From the NCBI GenBank assembly GCA_001599715.1, contig BCHU01000007.1:1121586-1185585 (forward strand): a stretch of 64,000 bases of DNA, given 5' to 3'. Position 1 is the first letter of the stretch, and every line of letters begins with the position of its first letter. The notes beneath the pieces were generated by a model, which was given only the letters and a program-made list of their open reading frames with translations, made no database searches and had not been told where the DNA came from. This document shows, piece after piece, positions 1-9,317 of this stretch. The translations under genes and the position numbers were made by a program. Origin of the DNA: Phaeotremella fagi (Eukaryota; Basidiomycota; Tremellomycetes; Tremellales; Phaeotremellaceae).

Positions 1-753
1 TCTTCATTCTCCCTAACAAGTTCTTTAACTCTCGAAAGAACCAATTCCAAATCGACACCGGATGTGATCCGAACCCCAGTCCCAGTCCCAGTCCCAGCTC
101 CAGGTTGACCTTCAGACTTGACAGCTGATTTCGATGAATCACCGACAACGTCATCAGTAGGATTCGTTTGCGGTTGTAAAGGCGTATCAAGGGTTGATTT
201 AGATGATGAACCACCCGATCCAAGTGGTATTGGACTCAATGAAGTGGGATCAGGTAAGAAAGTGTATCGTAAAGCGTAATTCTCTTTGGTGAGTTCAGCA
301 ATATGATTGCGTAGTAATGCCAGGATTGGGATTAATTCTGTTGGAATTTCAATCTCTTTCGGATGGGTTGTTTGGGATTCTGCTTGGGTGGGTAGGGGGA
401 TTGTTGTACTATAAGAAGGGAATTTTGATTTTAATCGAGTTAGTTCCATCTGATAGAGGTGTTCATCAGTTCTGATCAAAAGGAGAGATAGATGGACATA
501 CAGATAAATCATGTTTCTCTTTTTCAAGTTCAACGATTCTTTTACCAAGATTAATCTCATTTTCACTGGGTACATGTTCAGTTTCTATGGGAATGGGTAT
601 GTTGATTGGAAGAGAATTGTTTTCAGTTTCCATGATTGATGAAGAAGATGGTTGTTGAGGATCCACGATCATTTTTAAATCCTCTTCATCAATTATGTCC
701 TCGTCCTCGTCCTCTATTCCCAATAGGTCTTCGAATTCATCGTCCATTCTCAT
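1..753 (-). CDS. Acidic N-terminus plus coiled-coil protein, 5' part only
   Basis: This is the start of a minus-strand gene that runs off the left edge of the window. The ATG is at 753. Exon 1 (753-502) encodes a very acidic N-terminus (MDDEFEDLLGIEDEDEDI). A 52-nt intron (501-450; donor GTATGT, acceptor TATCAG) joins in phase 0 to exon 2, which stays open to base 1. Two helical, heptad-like segments are visible: KRIVELEKEKHDL continuing across the intron, and ELVLSRVKELVREN at the window edge. Between them lies a Ser/Pro/Gly-rich linker with a short GT repeat (GAGTGTGTG). I do not recognise the family. An acidic head followed by a coiled coil is seen in several checkpoint and kinetochore adaptors (ATRIP/Rad26-like proteins, for example), but nothing here is specific enough to assign it. 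Confidence 0.75.
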
Positions 754-1057
754 TCCATTAGGTCTTCAGTCGTTGATCTCCCTGTACGATTGCTAGAGCA
801 CCGTTGCCTGTCACAACTGCTTGTGAATGTCTCTTAGTGTATATGTTGTTCTCATGAATATGTAGATGTTTGAATCTCGCTAACTATACAAGCAACATGC
901 CTTGTCGGAAGTAAACCTCCCTCCACTCTTCAAGTCCATTGTTGGATATGGATACAACACGATACAACATCATTCAATGTTATATATCCAACATATAGAA
1001 TAAATAGATTCTCACTGATCAGCAACTAGCATATCCAGTCTATCACAGACTGTAAAA
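754..1057. other. Divergent intergenic region
   Basis: About 300 bp separate two divergent genes (the coiled-coil gene and the phosphopantetheinyl transferase). It is AT-rich, with TATA-like stretches near 980-1005 (gttatatatcc, aacatataga). I see no RNA gene or conserved motif in it. Confidence 0.5.
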
Positions 1058-2012
1058 ATGGTCCAGCTTCTCGCACTTCGTATCCCATCAACACCCATCC
1101 CACCAGACGTAAATCCCCTCCACAATTGACGATATTCCCATAAACTAACTCTTACTTAGATCATCGAAAATCTAGCTTCACATCTAAGTGAGGATGGGAG
1201 AACTAAGCTTCAAAGATGGAGATTACCTAGAGACATGATTCGTGAGTTATATTCAAGTCCTGCATATTAATGAAAACAGGTTCGTTAGCTGGACAACTGA
1301 TACCTATCTATTATTTGCGACGATTTGGAATCGTACCTCCAAATGAGGAGATTAAGATTGGTAGAGCGAAATACGGGAAACCTATACTAGTACGGTTCTC
1401 TCGCTTGTTTTAAGAATACGCTGATCAGGGATGTCACACAGGAATCACCTATACTGGATCCACCTATGGATTACAACACTTCTCATGATGGGGAATATAT
1501 TTTGTTCTCTGCCATTCGGGGGATGAACCCACAGATCGGCGTGGACGTTATGAGTCTGCCTAAAGATCCAATAGATCTGCAAGAGGCATTACAGGATCAG
1601 GTAGGATTTTCTTTCCAGCTGCAATAAGAAATGCTGATACGAGAGTCTACAGCTAGTAGTGAAAGAACGTCAATATCTCCTAGGACGACTGACTGACGAA
1701 CAGCGTTCCCGAATCCTCACACTCTATTGGACGATTAAGGAAGGATACACGAAAGCTGTTGGGTATGGTATTGGATTTGGATTACAGAGGATCACAGTTA
1801 AACTCAATGATGGAATTGTGGATGGGATGAAAGTCGATTTTGAGGTTGATGGGTTGGATATGAGGGAGGTGGATTGGACTTGTAGAGTCGGGTTTCTTAG
1901 TGGTGAGGTGGACCATGGTTGGTCTGTTATTTGGAAAGGTGAGGAGGAAGGTGGGGAGGTTGAGATTGTTGAAGTTGAATGGGAGGAGTTTATTAGATCG
2001 TTTCGGAGGTGA
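1058..2012 (+). CDS. LYS5: 4'-phosphopantetheinyl transferase (Sfp/Lys5 type)
   Basis: Five exons (1058-1108, 1160-1241, 1280-1389, 1442-1600, 1653-2012) give a 253-aa protein in one continuous frame with standard splice sites. Enzymes of this family move 4'-phosphopantetheine from CoA to a carrier-protein serine. In fungi they activate alpha-aminoadipate reductase (Lys2) and, where present, polyketide and nonribosomal peptide synthetases. Family signatures seen: GRAKYGKP near residue 75, YNTSHDG (His96), the metal-binding IGVDVM (Asp116) and WTIKEGYTKAVG (residues 160-171) with the conserved K-E pair. Length is normal for a monomeric Sfp-type enzyme. The start is the first ATG in exon 1. It is probably cytosolic, as no targeting sequence is seen. 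The LYS5 symbol follows the yeast function; an ortholog in this lineage may be named differently. Confidence 0.93.
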
Positions 2013-2132
2013 CTCGAAGGTATGGAAAGGCTGATGGTACATCTCGTCCATTATTAAAGATCATAAAAGCTACACAAACTCTCGTCCTTGTATCCTAAAC
2101 CTCACAACTCCAGAGAAATCCCAACTTGTTGA

Positions 2133-2767
2133 TTACTTAGCATTCCCACCGACAACAGGTAATTCTCCAACCTATCATCCGTGATTAGCGAAAACCAACC
2201 AAAAAGGAAACTTGTGCAAACCCACCATGCCTTCCGGTTTAACATCCTGACCCTCAGTGAAACTCTTGACTAGATGTGTCCAAACACCCAAGCCTAAACC
2301 AATACTTCCACCGCCAAGGATTAGGACTGGTAACGGAGCTCGTCGTAAGAAAATTGCTGGTGTTATAAGAGCTGAAATACAAGCTCCAATAATCGAATAA
2401 TCATCAGTTCGGATTTGAGTAGCGTTGACTTTCTATTTTCAATTTCAGTTCCACAACCTAAAGACTAGAAGGAGTGACTAACCATTCGTTCGATCCTATC
2501 AATCATCGCAGCTTCAGGTTGACTACTTAACCTAGCGTAGGCCATACCAACACCCAAAACACTGGCACCGATCACTGAATTGGTACTGACTGACATCAGT
2601 CGACGGATGGAGAATGGTTGAGCACCCCGACGAAGGACTAGTTTGGTGATGAGGTAGGCTGGGGGCACTATCATGCCTGCAGCTTGAGCCATTTTTAATG
2701 CGACATGTGCGGTCATTTGGGTCATTGGTGACATTGCTGCCATTGAGGGGTTGGAGGATGTTGACAT
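2133..2767 (-). CDS. Small hydrophobic membrane protein, unknown function
   Basis: Three exons (2767-2483, 2432-2226, 2171-2133) encode about 176 aa; all junctions are in phase 0 with GT..AG ends. The N-terminus is Ser/Met-rich (MSTSSNPSMAAMSPMTQM). Several hydrophobic, Gly/Ala-rich segments follow: around residues 30-45, 63-80 (VIGASVLGVGMAYA) and 105-145 (YSIIGACISALITPAIFL, then PVLILGGGSIGLGLGVW). This suggests three or four membrane spans. The C-terminus ends GELPVVGGNAK. It is compact, lacks a signal peptide and has glycine-zipper-like spans, which would fit a small mitochondrial inner-membrane or ER protein, but that location is a guess. Family not recognised. It is divergent from the GT69 gene, with about 420 bp between starts. 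Confidence 0.8.
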
Positions 2768-3187
2768 GGTGGGTTGTGGGAGTGGTCGTTCTTGGTTCTG
2801 TTTCTTGTACTTCTTTTAGTTGTTCTTGTCGTTGTCTTTAACCTCTGTTATACGTTATCTTTCACCTTGTCCGCACCAATTCACCAACACCACCAATCAA
2901 AGTTCAACTATGACATACCTCGGTTTACCACTAACCGAGAGACTGTGGAGATTAATCGATCTCCTTTTCCCTATCTATCTACTATCACCTACTGCTAAAA
3001 ACAACAATACCATACCGTTACCATAGCACATTCGCAATGAATCAACAACTCCCATATCAAAGTGAGATGGTACTCTAGAAAACGTAGTCTATTCATCCTC
3101 TCACTGCGGATTGGCCTCCTTAACTCACAAGGGCAAAGTCCAGTGCCAACACCAGGCGGGAGATTCCATTGAGGAGCATATCTCAAC
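2768..3187. other. Divergent promoter region
   Basis: About 420 bp between two divergent start codons. It holds CA/CT-rich tracts near 2880-2910. The short frames here look like chance openings, and no defined element is recognised. Confidence 0.45.
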
Positions 3188-4795
3188 ATGAATTCCATCT
3201 ATCAAAATCTCAGTTCAATCAGACAGTATCCTCGATTGCTTATCGCGGTTACTCTATGCGTGACAATATTCACATTCTCTTCATTGACTTCCTCCAACAC
3301 CGATTCAGCTTTCCAATTCCCAGGTATTCTACCATCGAAATACCCACCAACCCTGGAACCTATCCAACATCATACGTTAAATTGGTCAAACACACCTTCA
3401 GCGGGTCAACAAATTCTCCTTGATCGAATTCGTAAATCCTACCTGTCAGTCTACGATGACTTTCATTCAAATGAACCGAATAAACTTGCACCTGAACCGA
3501 TATATTCAGTACCGACTTTAACCCAATCTCAAGAAGCACGGTATTCGCATTTGAGGTTCCCCAAATTACCTGCTCATCCACACAACAACAAACCTGGTAA
3601 ATATATGATCACCACTCTGACTAGACAGATATCAGATCAATTACCTGATCTGCTCAATTCTTTGGCTGTACTTACGACATTCCTTGGACCTAGTCATCTA
3701 TCATTCACGATATTAGAAGGACCAAGCGACGATGAAACTCCAAAAATCCTATCCGAAGTTCTATACCCATTACTTATCTCACTTGGTGTCCCATCTTCTC
3801 AAATCCATATAACGATAGATGAACCCCACGTTAATTGGAACGATCGGAATCGAATAGAAGTGTTAGCGGAATTGAGGAATAAAGTCATGTCGCCGTTGTG
3901 GATCGATTGGCAGGATAACGAGGGTGAAAGAAAAGTTGGGGGTGAGGATGTGGTGGCTGTAGTTTTCTTTAACGATGTTTTCTTGAAAGCTACGGACGTT
4001 TTGGAGGTCCTTCATCAACATGTTAAAGCTGCGGAAGGAAAGAAGGGGGTTGGGATGACAACGGCTTGGGATTGGATGGAAAGAGAACCGGAATACTTTT
4101 ATGATGTCTGGGTGGCTAGGACGGTAAGTGTATCTATTTTCTTGTTGTTTCTTGTCGGCCTAATATAGGATGCAGATCGACACAGGAGACATCTTCTATC
4201 CAATCAATTTCCCTTGGTGGTCACCGTCATCAAACCTTTTCCCAACTTCACCAAAGTCGTTACAAGCTTACAAAAACCTCTCACCGTTCCAAGCTTATGC
4301 AGCATGGAACGGAATGATCGTCTTATCACCATTCCCATTTTTACCTCCGCACGATGTAAGGTTTAGAAGAAGTAAGAAAGAGGAGGGTGAATGTGCCTCG
4401 GCAGAAGTTTCTTTACTTTGTGATGATTTCTGGAAAGTTGGTTGGGGGAGGGTACAAGTTGTTCCTAGTGTTCAAGTAAGTTGCGTTATGGAAATCAGGA
4501 TTAAATATTGATTTTTGATTTAGCTGGCGTATAATCGTCAAGTAGCGATTCTCAGTGCTGAGAAATTGATCGATACACAAATACAACTAGGTTGGCAAGA
4601 CGGGGTCCCACCCAAACATTTAGATGATGTGGTGAAATTTCAAAAGGAGTGAGTTGTTTCGATTCATCAACTATAAGTGATTGAATTCTGAACATCCCTA
4701 GTCCACCGGAAAAGATTCGTTGTCATCCTTGGCCAGAGATTAATGGTCTCAGCGCGAACGTTTGGGCGAATACTGAATGGGTGAAACCATTCTAG
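3188..4795 (+). CDS. GT69 family glycosyltransferase (CAP59 / alpha-1,3-mannosyltransferase-like)
   Basis: Four exons (3188-4123, 4176-4475, 4524-4648, 4702-4795) encode 484 aa. Residues about 16-33 form one hydrophobic segment after a short basic N-terminus, as expected of a type II Golgi enzyme. The luminal domain has the CAP59/GT69 pattern: [17 protein letters not shown], then [11 protein letters not shown], then [19 protein letters not shown], then a [17 protein letters not shown] block, and a late [13 protein letters not shown]. In Cryptococcus this family includes CAP59, CAP60 and CMT1, which act in capsule or mannan synthesis. Which member this is cannot be told here. At the first intron I chose the acceptor ending GATGCAG, because it keeps the family-typical ART-ID reading. 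Its stop codon lies only 11 bp from that of the convergent gene. Confidence 0.88.
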
Positions 4796-4806
4796 ATTGT
4801 TTAACT

Positions 4807-5352
4807 TCAAGTTGAATCAACATTTTGGAAATCAGAGATTATGCATTGTACAGTATCGAGCAGGCCTACCAACAGTAGAACGGCATTGATCGGGTGGATC
4901 TTAACTGGGTACCATTCTCCCACTCCTCCATTATCATCATCACTAAGATCAATAGAAATATAAGCATCAAGACCCTCACGAAGTCTACTCTGCAGATCAT
5001 AAGCAAGATCTTTTAATCCAATCTTTCTACGTTCGACCTCCCCCTCCTTAACTCTAGTCTCACCTCGACGCCAAACACGATGAAGTCCAAAAATACAATC
5101 CTTAATCTGAGAACAACTAGGGGTAAGGGTCTCAATCCAAAAAGTTTCCACCTGCATGTCGAAATCTTCTGTGTAGAGTGTTATTCTGGTACGAGGTGGA
5201 TCGGTAAACGAAGTGATTTGGAAACAGAACGGTTCAGCTTCATTGTTACACCAGTATTCTTTTGGTAGATTGTTTTTGATTGTCCAGGAGGATGGGGTGG
5301 ATTGTTGCTCTTGTTCTTCTAGTTCTAGTTCGGTGGGATTCGGGGATGACAT
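4807..5352 (-). CDS. Tandem family member 5 (most diverged), unknown function
   Basis: Intronless gene of 181 aa with its ATG at 5352. It is the most diverged copy of a five-gene tandem family on this strand (4807-8969). Shared landmarks are a Trp near the N-terminus (W23, SSWTIKNNL), a central helix (SCSQIKDCIFGLHRVW) that aligns with SESELRVGFEELYKES in the 8523-8969 copy, and a C-terminal LKDLAYDLQSRL that aligns with FECLARDFCSRL. It also carries a unique hydrophobic tail (HPINAVLLLVGLLDTV) that could anchor it to a membrane. No known domain is recognised. Membership in the family rests on these short motifs and on position, so it is less certain than for the other four. It is convergent with the GT69 gene. 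Confidence 0.65.
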   Translation of the reverse strand: MSSPNPTELELEEQEQQSTPSSWTIKNNLPKEYWCNNEAEPFCFQITSFTDPPRTRITLYTEDFDMQVETFWIETLTPSCSQIKDCIFGLHRVWRRGETRVKEGEVERRKIGLKDLAYDLQSRLREGLDAYISIDLSDDDNGGVGEWYPVKIHPINAVLLLVGLLDTVQCIISDFQNVDST

Positions 5353-5749
5353 GAAGTGGGAAATTGATTCTTTGTGTTGGATTGCTTCTTGTCTTGTTTT
5401 ACATTCAATTGAGGTTCGGAGGTGAGAGGTGGAATGAAGACTTTAAAGATGCTTTTCTGTTGGAAGAGGGAGTGAGTTCTTCGTGCTGTGGGAAGGCATG
5501 CTTGGAGACTCGATTAACATGGCCTTCGTTTCAAAGTGGCACTTCGAAACAACGGCCACACAGAGTGTTTAAAGTGGTTCTTTATACATAAACCGTACGA
5601 CGGGGTTGTAATATGTGCGTTTCTCCCTCTCCCAGCATCTTTATCAATTCACCAATTGGTGAGTATGATGATTGGAGGTCATATTACTTTATGTGAGAAT
5701 CATGCATTGAGTACCCATAGCTCTACAATTGTTATCTCGATACAATAAA
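5353..5749. other. Spacer within tandem cluster
   Basis: About 400 bp upstream of family member 5 and downstream of member 4. No similarity to the duplicated promoter unit at 7323-7586 and 8145-8417 is apparent, and nothing else is recognised. Confidence 0.4.
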
Positions 5750-6178
5750 CTAGACCGAGTCTCTCACAAGAGAACTAAAATTTTTCCACCAGGAAGGACT
5801 TGGAGGACTTGAAAGACTAGAGGAAGACTCGTCATCCTCCATCAATTTCTTTGCCAAAGCATTTGAGATATAATCAAATCCCTTCTCCTTGAAAGCCTCT
5901 TTAACAGTATCAGTGATCACCCCTGCCTGAACCTCAAGGTAAAGACTTTCAAATCCCGCTCTCAAAGATTTCGCACTCGGTACACGAGATTCAATCGTTC
6001 TGAATTTTGTCTTGTTGTTCCGATTCGAGTGGATCGATATAGTTGTTTCATTTTTGGGACAGTTGGATAACCTATAGGATATTCGGAGAGTTTCGTTGGT
6101 AAGGTTGTAGATCGTTTTATATGGTTGAGAGATTTTCCAACCGTATGGTTCAGTGGTTTCGGCGATCGATTTTGACAT
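5750..6178 (-). CDS. Tandem family member 4, unknown function
   Basis: Intronless, 142 aa. The first ATG in frame is at 6178 (MSKSIAETT), which matches the MST starts of its neighbours; the frame is also open a few codons upstream, but without an ATG. Family landmarks are GWKIS (W14), SLRAGFESLYLEV (the central helix, matching ELRVGFEELYKES) and GFDYISNALAKKL (matching SASFEYLAQKF). The tail is acidic and Ser-rich with two adjacent Trp residues (SPPSPSWWKNF). The central stretch between the Trp and the helix is rich in Asn and Thr and looks like beta-structure. No function is known. Confidence 0.7.
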   Translation of the reverse strand: MSKSIAETTEPYGWKISQPYKTIYNLTNETLRISYRLSNCPKNETTISIHSNRNNKTKFRTIESRVPSAKSLRAGFESLYLEVQAGVITDTVKEAFKEKGFDYISNALAKKLMEDDESSSSLSSPPSPSWWKNFSSLVRDSV

Positions 6179-6650
6179 TTGACAATGTTGTATGGTGTTT
6201 GTCAATTTAGGTCGTGAGGGAGGTGATTTGTTAAGGGTTTTGAGATGTCAAGTTAAAGTAAATACCGCAACGGTGCTCATTACGCTACGCAGATAAATCA
6301 GATACAGGGGTTAGGATCAAAGGCTGACGCCCTATGATACAGTACATATCGTTTAATTCAATCTCCGACAGAATACACCATACTATCTTGTGTAGCACGC
6401 GTATGTCATCATTCCAGAACCGACTCGTACCATACACTGTCGTATCGGAAGAACGTATCAAAGTAGATAGAACACTGGCACTCCACCCCAACACTCTCTG
6501 ATTCAGTCCCTCCATGGGGGTGGCAGTTCAGTAAAACACTCTCTCGATCATGCATCTACATAAACTACGTACAAGTCCCTCAGTAAAACCTCCTTTGATT
6601 CTTATTACAGTATCACCTTTCAATACCATCCTTCCACCAGGAATACCGTT
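6179..6650. other. Spacer within tandem cluster
   Basis: About 470 bp between family members 4 and 3. A 76-codon minus-strand frame at 6285-6515 starts with ATG but shows none of the family motifs, so I treat it as chance. Nothing else is recognised. Confidence 0.4.
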
Positions 6651-7322
6651 TCACAACTCCGAATTTCTCTCAACATCATCTCCCTCCTCATGGAAACCAT
6701 TGGTAAGTTGAGGAGCGTGGACTTTGGAGTGAAATTTTTGAGCCAGATACTCAAATGAAGCACTGGTTGAATAACCGGCTCTCTCTACTTTTTGTCTGGC
6801 TGACTCAGCTCTAACTGTCTCTTCTTCTTCTGCTTCTTCTTTCTCTGCCTCTTCTCCTTCCATCGCTTCTCCTTCTTTCGCTTCCCCTACTGTTGATTCT
6901 CCTCTTCTCTCCTCTCTCTGTTTCTGTCTCTCTTCTCTCTGTCTCTGTCTCTCTTCTCTTTGTCTCTGTCTCTCGTCTCTCTCCCCCAACTCCTTGTTTC
7001 GGAACTCTCGATATTTCTTATAGAGCTCTTCGAAAGTAGATTTCAGCTCAGTCTCCGAGGCTGAGCTGACGTCGAGAGAGGAGGTGGCAACAATACCTTC
7101 TTTAAACATGTTGTAGATTTCGATCGTATCTTTAGAAATTATGTAGTCGATTTCGAGTGTCTCGTTCTCTATGAGATAATCTTTAGTTCTTACCCATTCT
7201 GGAGATACTTCTGTCTCTTCTGACTCTTCTTCTATCTCTTCTGGACTAGTAACTCTTAAGTCGTAGATATCCCAATCGAAATTGTCTTTAACAGTGAATG
7301 TATAAGTGATAGGTGTTGACAT
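6651..7322 (-). CDS. Tandem family member 3, with heptad-repeat expansion
   Basis: Intronless, 223 aa, ATG at 7322. The N-terminus (MSTPITYTFTVKDNFDW, W17) and the C-terminus (YSTSASFEYLAQKF, then HAPQLTNGFH) are nearly the same as in family member 2. The central helix is SETELKSTFEELYKKY (residues 89-104). Unlike its relatives it has a long charged insert, residues about 113-182: three copies of the heptad RQRQREE (118-138), then a Glu/Ala-rich run. Member 2 has only a single DERQRELAERRR at this place, so the insert looks like a local expansion. The insert would form a long charged helix. No catalytic motif, signal peptide or membrane span is seen. Its promoter is a duplicate of that of member 2. 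Confidence 0.78.
   Translation of the reverse strand: MSTPITYTFTVKDNFDWDIYDLRVTSPEEIEEESEETEVSPEWVRTKDYLIENETLEIDYIISKDTIEIYNMFKEGIVATSSLDVSSASETELKSTFEELYKKYREFRNKELGERDERQRQREERQRQREERQKQREERRGESTVGEAKEGEAMEGEEAEKEEAEEEETVRAESARQKVERAGYSTSASFEYLAQKFHSKVHAPQLTNGFHEEGDDVERNSEL
6909..6971 (-). repeat. 21-bp tandem repeat inside family member 3
   Basis: Three consecutive 21-bp units encode RQRQREE, RQRQREE and RQKQREE. On the plus strand this reads as a CTCTCT/GTCTCT-rich track. The period of 21 nt keeps the frame, so copy-number changes would lengthen the helix without breaking the protein. Confidence 0.8.
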
Positions 7323-7586
7323 GGGGACTGTTTGTCTACTTGTGTTCTGGGTAAAGTGATAAATATCTTACGGTTATTGGAAAGAAAGAGGAAAGAACAG
7401 CTTACAATTTATCCCCTCTTGTAGCTGAGTATGAACGACGTCGAAGTTCCACAAAGGACAAGCTATCAAAGGTTGAAACCAATCCTTTCAACTGCAGACT
7501 TCAACAGCTTTTACTTTGTGGCAGGATGGTCTGTAAGAATGACACGTTCAAAAATGCATTTGAAACTACGAAACTGACTCCTCCTT
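7323..7586 (-). repeat. Duplicated promoter unit, copy 1
   Basis: About 265 bp directly upstream of family member 3. It is clearly similar along its length to 8145-8417 upstream of member 2. Shared blocks include cttgtgttctg, aatcctttca, gtggcaggatggtctgtaa, gacacgttca and actacgaaactgactcctcc. The conserved blocks are candidates for shared regulatory sites. Confidence 0.85.
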
Positions 7587-7682
7587 TACACCCACCATCC
7601 CCCTCCTCAAGTAGTGAAATATAGAACAAAAAACTTCAGCGGTACCTCCTCCAAAAACCTTTTCTATCGCCCGAGTACTTTC

Positions 7683-8144
7683 TCACAACAAAGAAGATTC
7701 CTCAGCATCATCTGAGGAATCATCGACTGGATGAAAACCGTTTGTGAGTTGAGGAGCGTGGACTTGAGAATAGAACTTTTTAGCCAGATACTCAAACGAA
7801 GCACTGGTTGAATAAGCCTCTCTTTCCGCCCTACGTCTCTCTGCCAGTTCTCTCTGCCTCTCGTCTGCATCCAAGTATCGGGCTTCTGTATACTTGTGAT
7901 AGAAATTTTCGAAAGTAGACTTCAACTCTGTGACGGAGGCTGTTCGAAAATTGATAGGTGAGGAGTCGAAAGTCTCATCAAAGACGTCGTCGATATCGAT
8001 TTGATTTTCGGAGATGCTGTAGAGCGCGCCGAGGGTGGGGTTTTCTATGTAATATAGGTATCTGTTATTTTCTTCTGGAAAGTGTTCTATCTTCCAATCG
8101 AAATCTTCTTTAACGTTGATTGTAGAAGTGATGGGTGTTGACAT
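7683..8144 (-). CDS. Tandem family member 2, unknown function
   Basis: Intronless, 153 aa, ATG at 8144. It is the closest paralog of member 3: VKEDFDWKI (W17), SVTELKSTFENFYHKY (residues 70-85), EAYSTSASFEYLAKKF and HAPQLTNGFH. The C-terminal tail is acidic (DDSSDDAEESSLL). The N-terminal part (residues 8-60) alternates hydrophobic and polar residues, as in a small beta domain, and the second half is helical. No signal peptide or membrane span is seen, so it is probably intracellular. The match to member 3 at both protein and promoter level suggests a recent duplication. Confidence 0.78.
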   Translation of the reverse strand: MSTPITSTINVKEDFDWKIEHFPEENNRYLYYIENPTLGALYSISENQIDIDDVFDETFDSSPINFRTASVTELKSTFENFYHKYTEARYLDADERQRELAERRRAEREAYSTSASFEYLAKKFYSQVHAPQLTNGFHPVDDSSDDAEESSLL

Positions 8145-8417
8145 TGCTGGGTCTATCTGTTTGCTTGTGTTCTGCGTAAAATGATAAGTATCTTGCGGTG
8201 ATAGGAAAGAAGGAAGAAAGAACAGCTTATGGTAATTCCCCTCTTGTACAGTAGCTGAGTATCATTGACATTGAAATTCCACAAAAGAGGTATGATTGTA
8301 TCAAAGGTGGGAACCAATCCTTTCAGCTGCTGCTACAGCTTTTCGTTTGTGGCAGGATGGTCTGTAACAAAGACACGTTCAAGTATGCATCCGACACTAC
8401 GAAACTGACTCCTCCTT
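8145..8417 (-). repeat. Duplicated promoter unit, copy 2
   Basis: Counterpart of 7323-7586, upstream of family member 2. Identity is highest in the distal half (aatcctttcagctgc, gtggcaggatggtctgtaac, acacgttcaa, ctacgaaactgactcctcc). The spacer from 8418 to 8522 is not part of the repeat and holds nothing recognised. Confidence 0.85.
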
Positions 8418-8522
8418 GACACTAGGATCTCATATCATCAATCCTCCATTCTATAGACAACAGCCTGAGCCTTTCAACTGCTGAGCTCCTCTGATCTACG
8501 CCCATCCCTATGAATAGCACCA

Positions 8523-8969
8523 TCAACGAGTGAAGGTCGGCTTCCTCAAGTAATGGAGTCTAGAACAAAAATCTCTAGCCAAACACTCGAAAGAAGCACT
8601 ACTTCCATAATCCGATTCCCCGATTCCCCCTTCAACCAACCGTTCTCGAGCCCTAACAGATTCCTTATAAAGCTCCTCAAACCCAACTCTGAGTTCTGAT
8701 TCCGAAACCGTTCGAACATCGATCTTGGTACTAGCCAAACTATCCGGTCGATCACTGTGGAAGATATCAATTTGATTCAACCCTGATACTGGTTTGAACA
8801 GTAAATAACCGAATTCGAAATCGGTTGTATCGTAATCAATGATATGGGAGACTTTTGTACCGTCGATCGAACTTTGTTTTAATCGGATTAGATGGAAGTC
8901 TGTTGGTTCGTAGATTTTCCAATGGAAATTGTGGGCGACAGTGGTGTTGGTAATTTTGTTCGTTGACAT
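8523..8969 (-). CDS. Tandem family member 1, unknown function
   Basis: Intronless, 148 aa, ATG at 8969. Landmarks are VAHNFHWKI with the Trp again at position 17, SESELRVGFEELYKESVRAR (central helix), and YGSSASFECLARDF near the C-terminus. It lacks the HAPQLTNGFH tail of members 2 and 3 and ends RKPTFTR. It bridges the tight pair (2, 3) and the diverged copies (4, 5), because its helix and its LARDFCSRL segment match both groups. No known domain is recognised. Its upstream region does not show the duplicated promoter unit. Confidence 0.72.
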   Translation of the reverse strand: MSTNKITNTTVAHNFHWKIYEPTDFHLIRLKQSSIDGTKVSHIIDYDTTDFEFGYLLFKPVSGLNQIDIFHSDRPDSLASTKIDVRTVSESELRVGFEELYKESVRARERLVEGGIGESDYGSSASFECLARDFCSRLHYLRKPTFTR

Positions 8970-9317
8970 GGCTGATGGTAGTTTGAGGATAAGAAGATAC
9001 TGTACACTGCACTTTTCTGTCCTTCATATTGGAATTTTCACGCCTTCTTCCCAGCAGCGTCGAATTACAGAGGAGGGAGAATGGGTTCAATCTGGCAACG
9101 TTCCTTTTGACATTCCTTCTTAGACCACTCCGGACGATATGAACACTATCCATGTTCAAACCGGAAAAGGAGATTTGCTGCACCATGATAAGTAGAGCAT
9201 ATTTCTCAATCAGAGGTGCATGGTGACTCGGTAACCCTATACAATCTTTTGTACTCCCCAGTCCCTATCTATATGCAAAAAATCTAAATTTATATACTCA
9301 AATACACCAATAGTCAA
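8970..9317. other. Intergenic region before ATM1 3' end
   Basis: About 350 bp. A frame on the minus strand (8836-9186) overlaps member 1 and looks like chance. The part next to 8969 should hold the promoter of member 1, and the part next to 9317 the 3' end of ATM1. Confidence 0.4.

Noticed and set aside
1..753. Assignment of the left-edge gene to ATRIP/Rad26
   Set aside because: Only an acidic head and a coiled coil are visible, which is not specific; the diagnostic C-terminal part lies outside the window.
4124..4175. Alternative acceptor TATAG (4168) for the first GT69 intron
   Set aside because: It changes the reading of the next exon and loses the family-typical residues; the acceptor at 4175 keeps the frame.
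6285..6515. 76-codon minus-strand frame between family members 4 and 3, considered as a sixth paralog
   Set aside because: It lacks the Trp/helix/FEYLA landmarks of the family.
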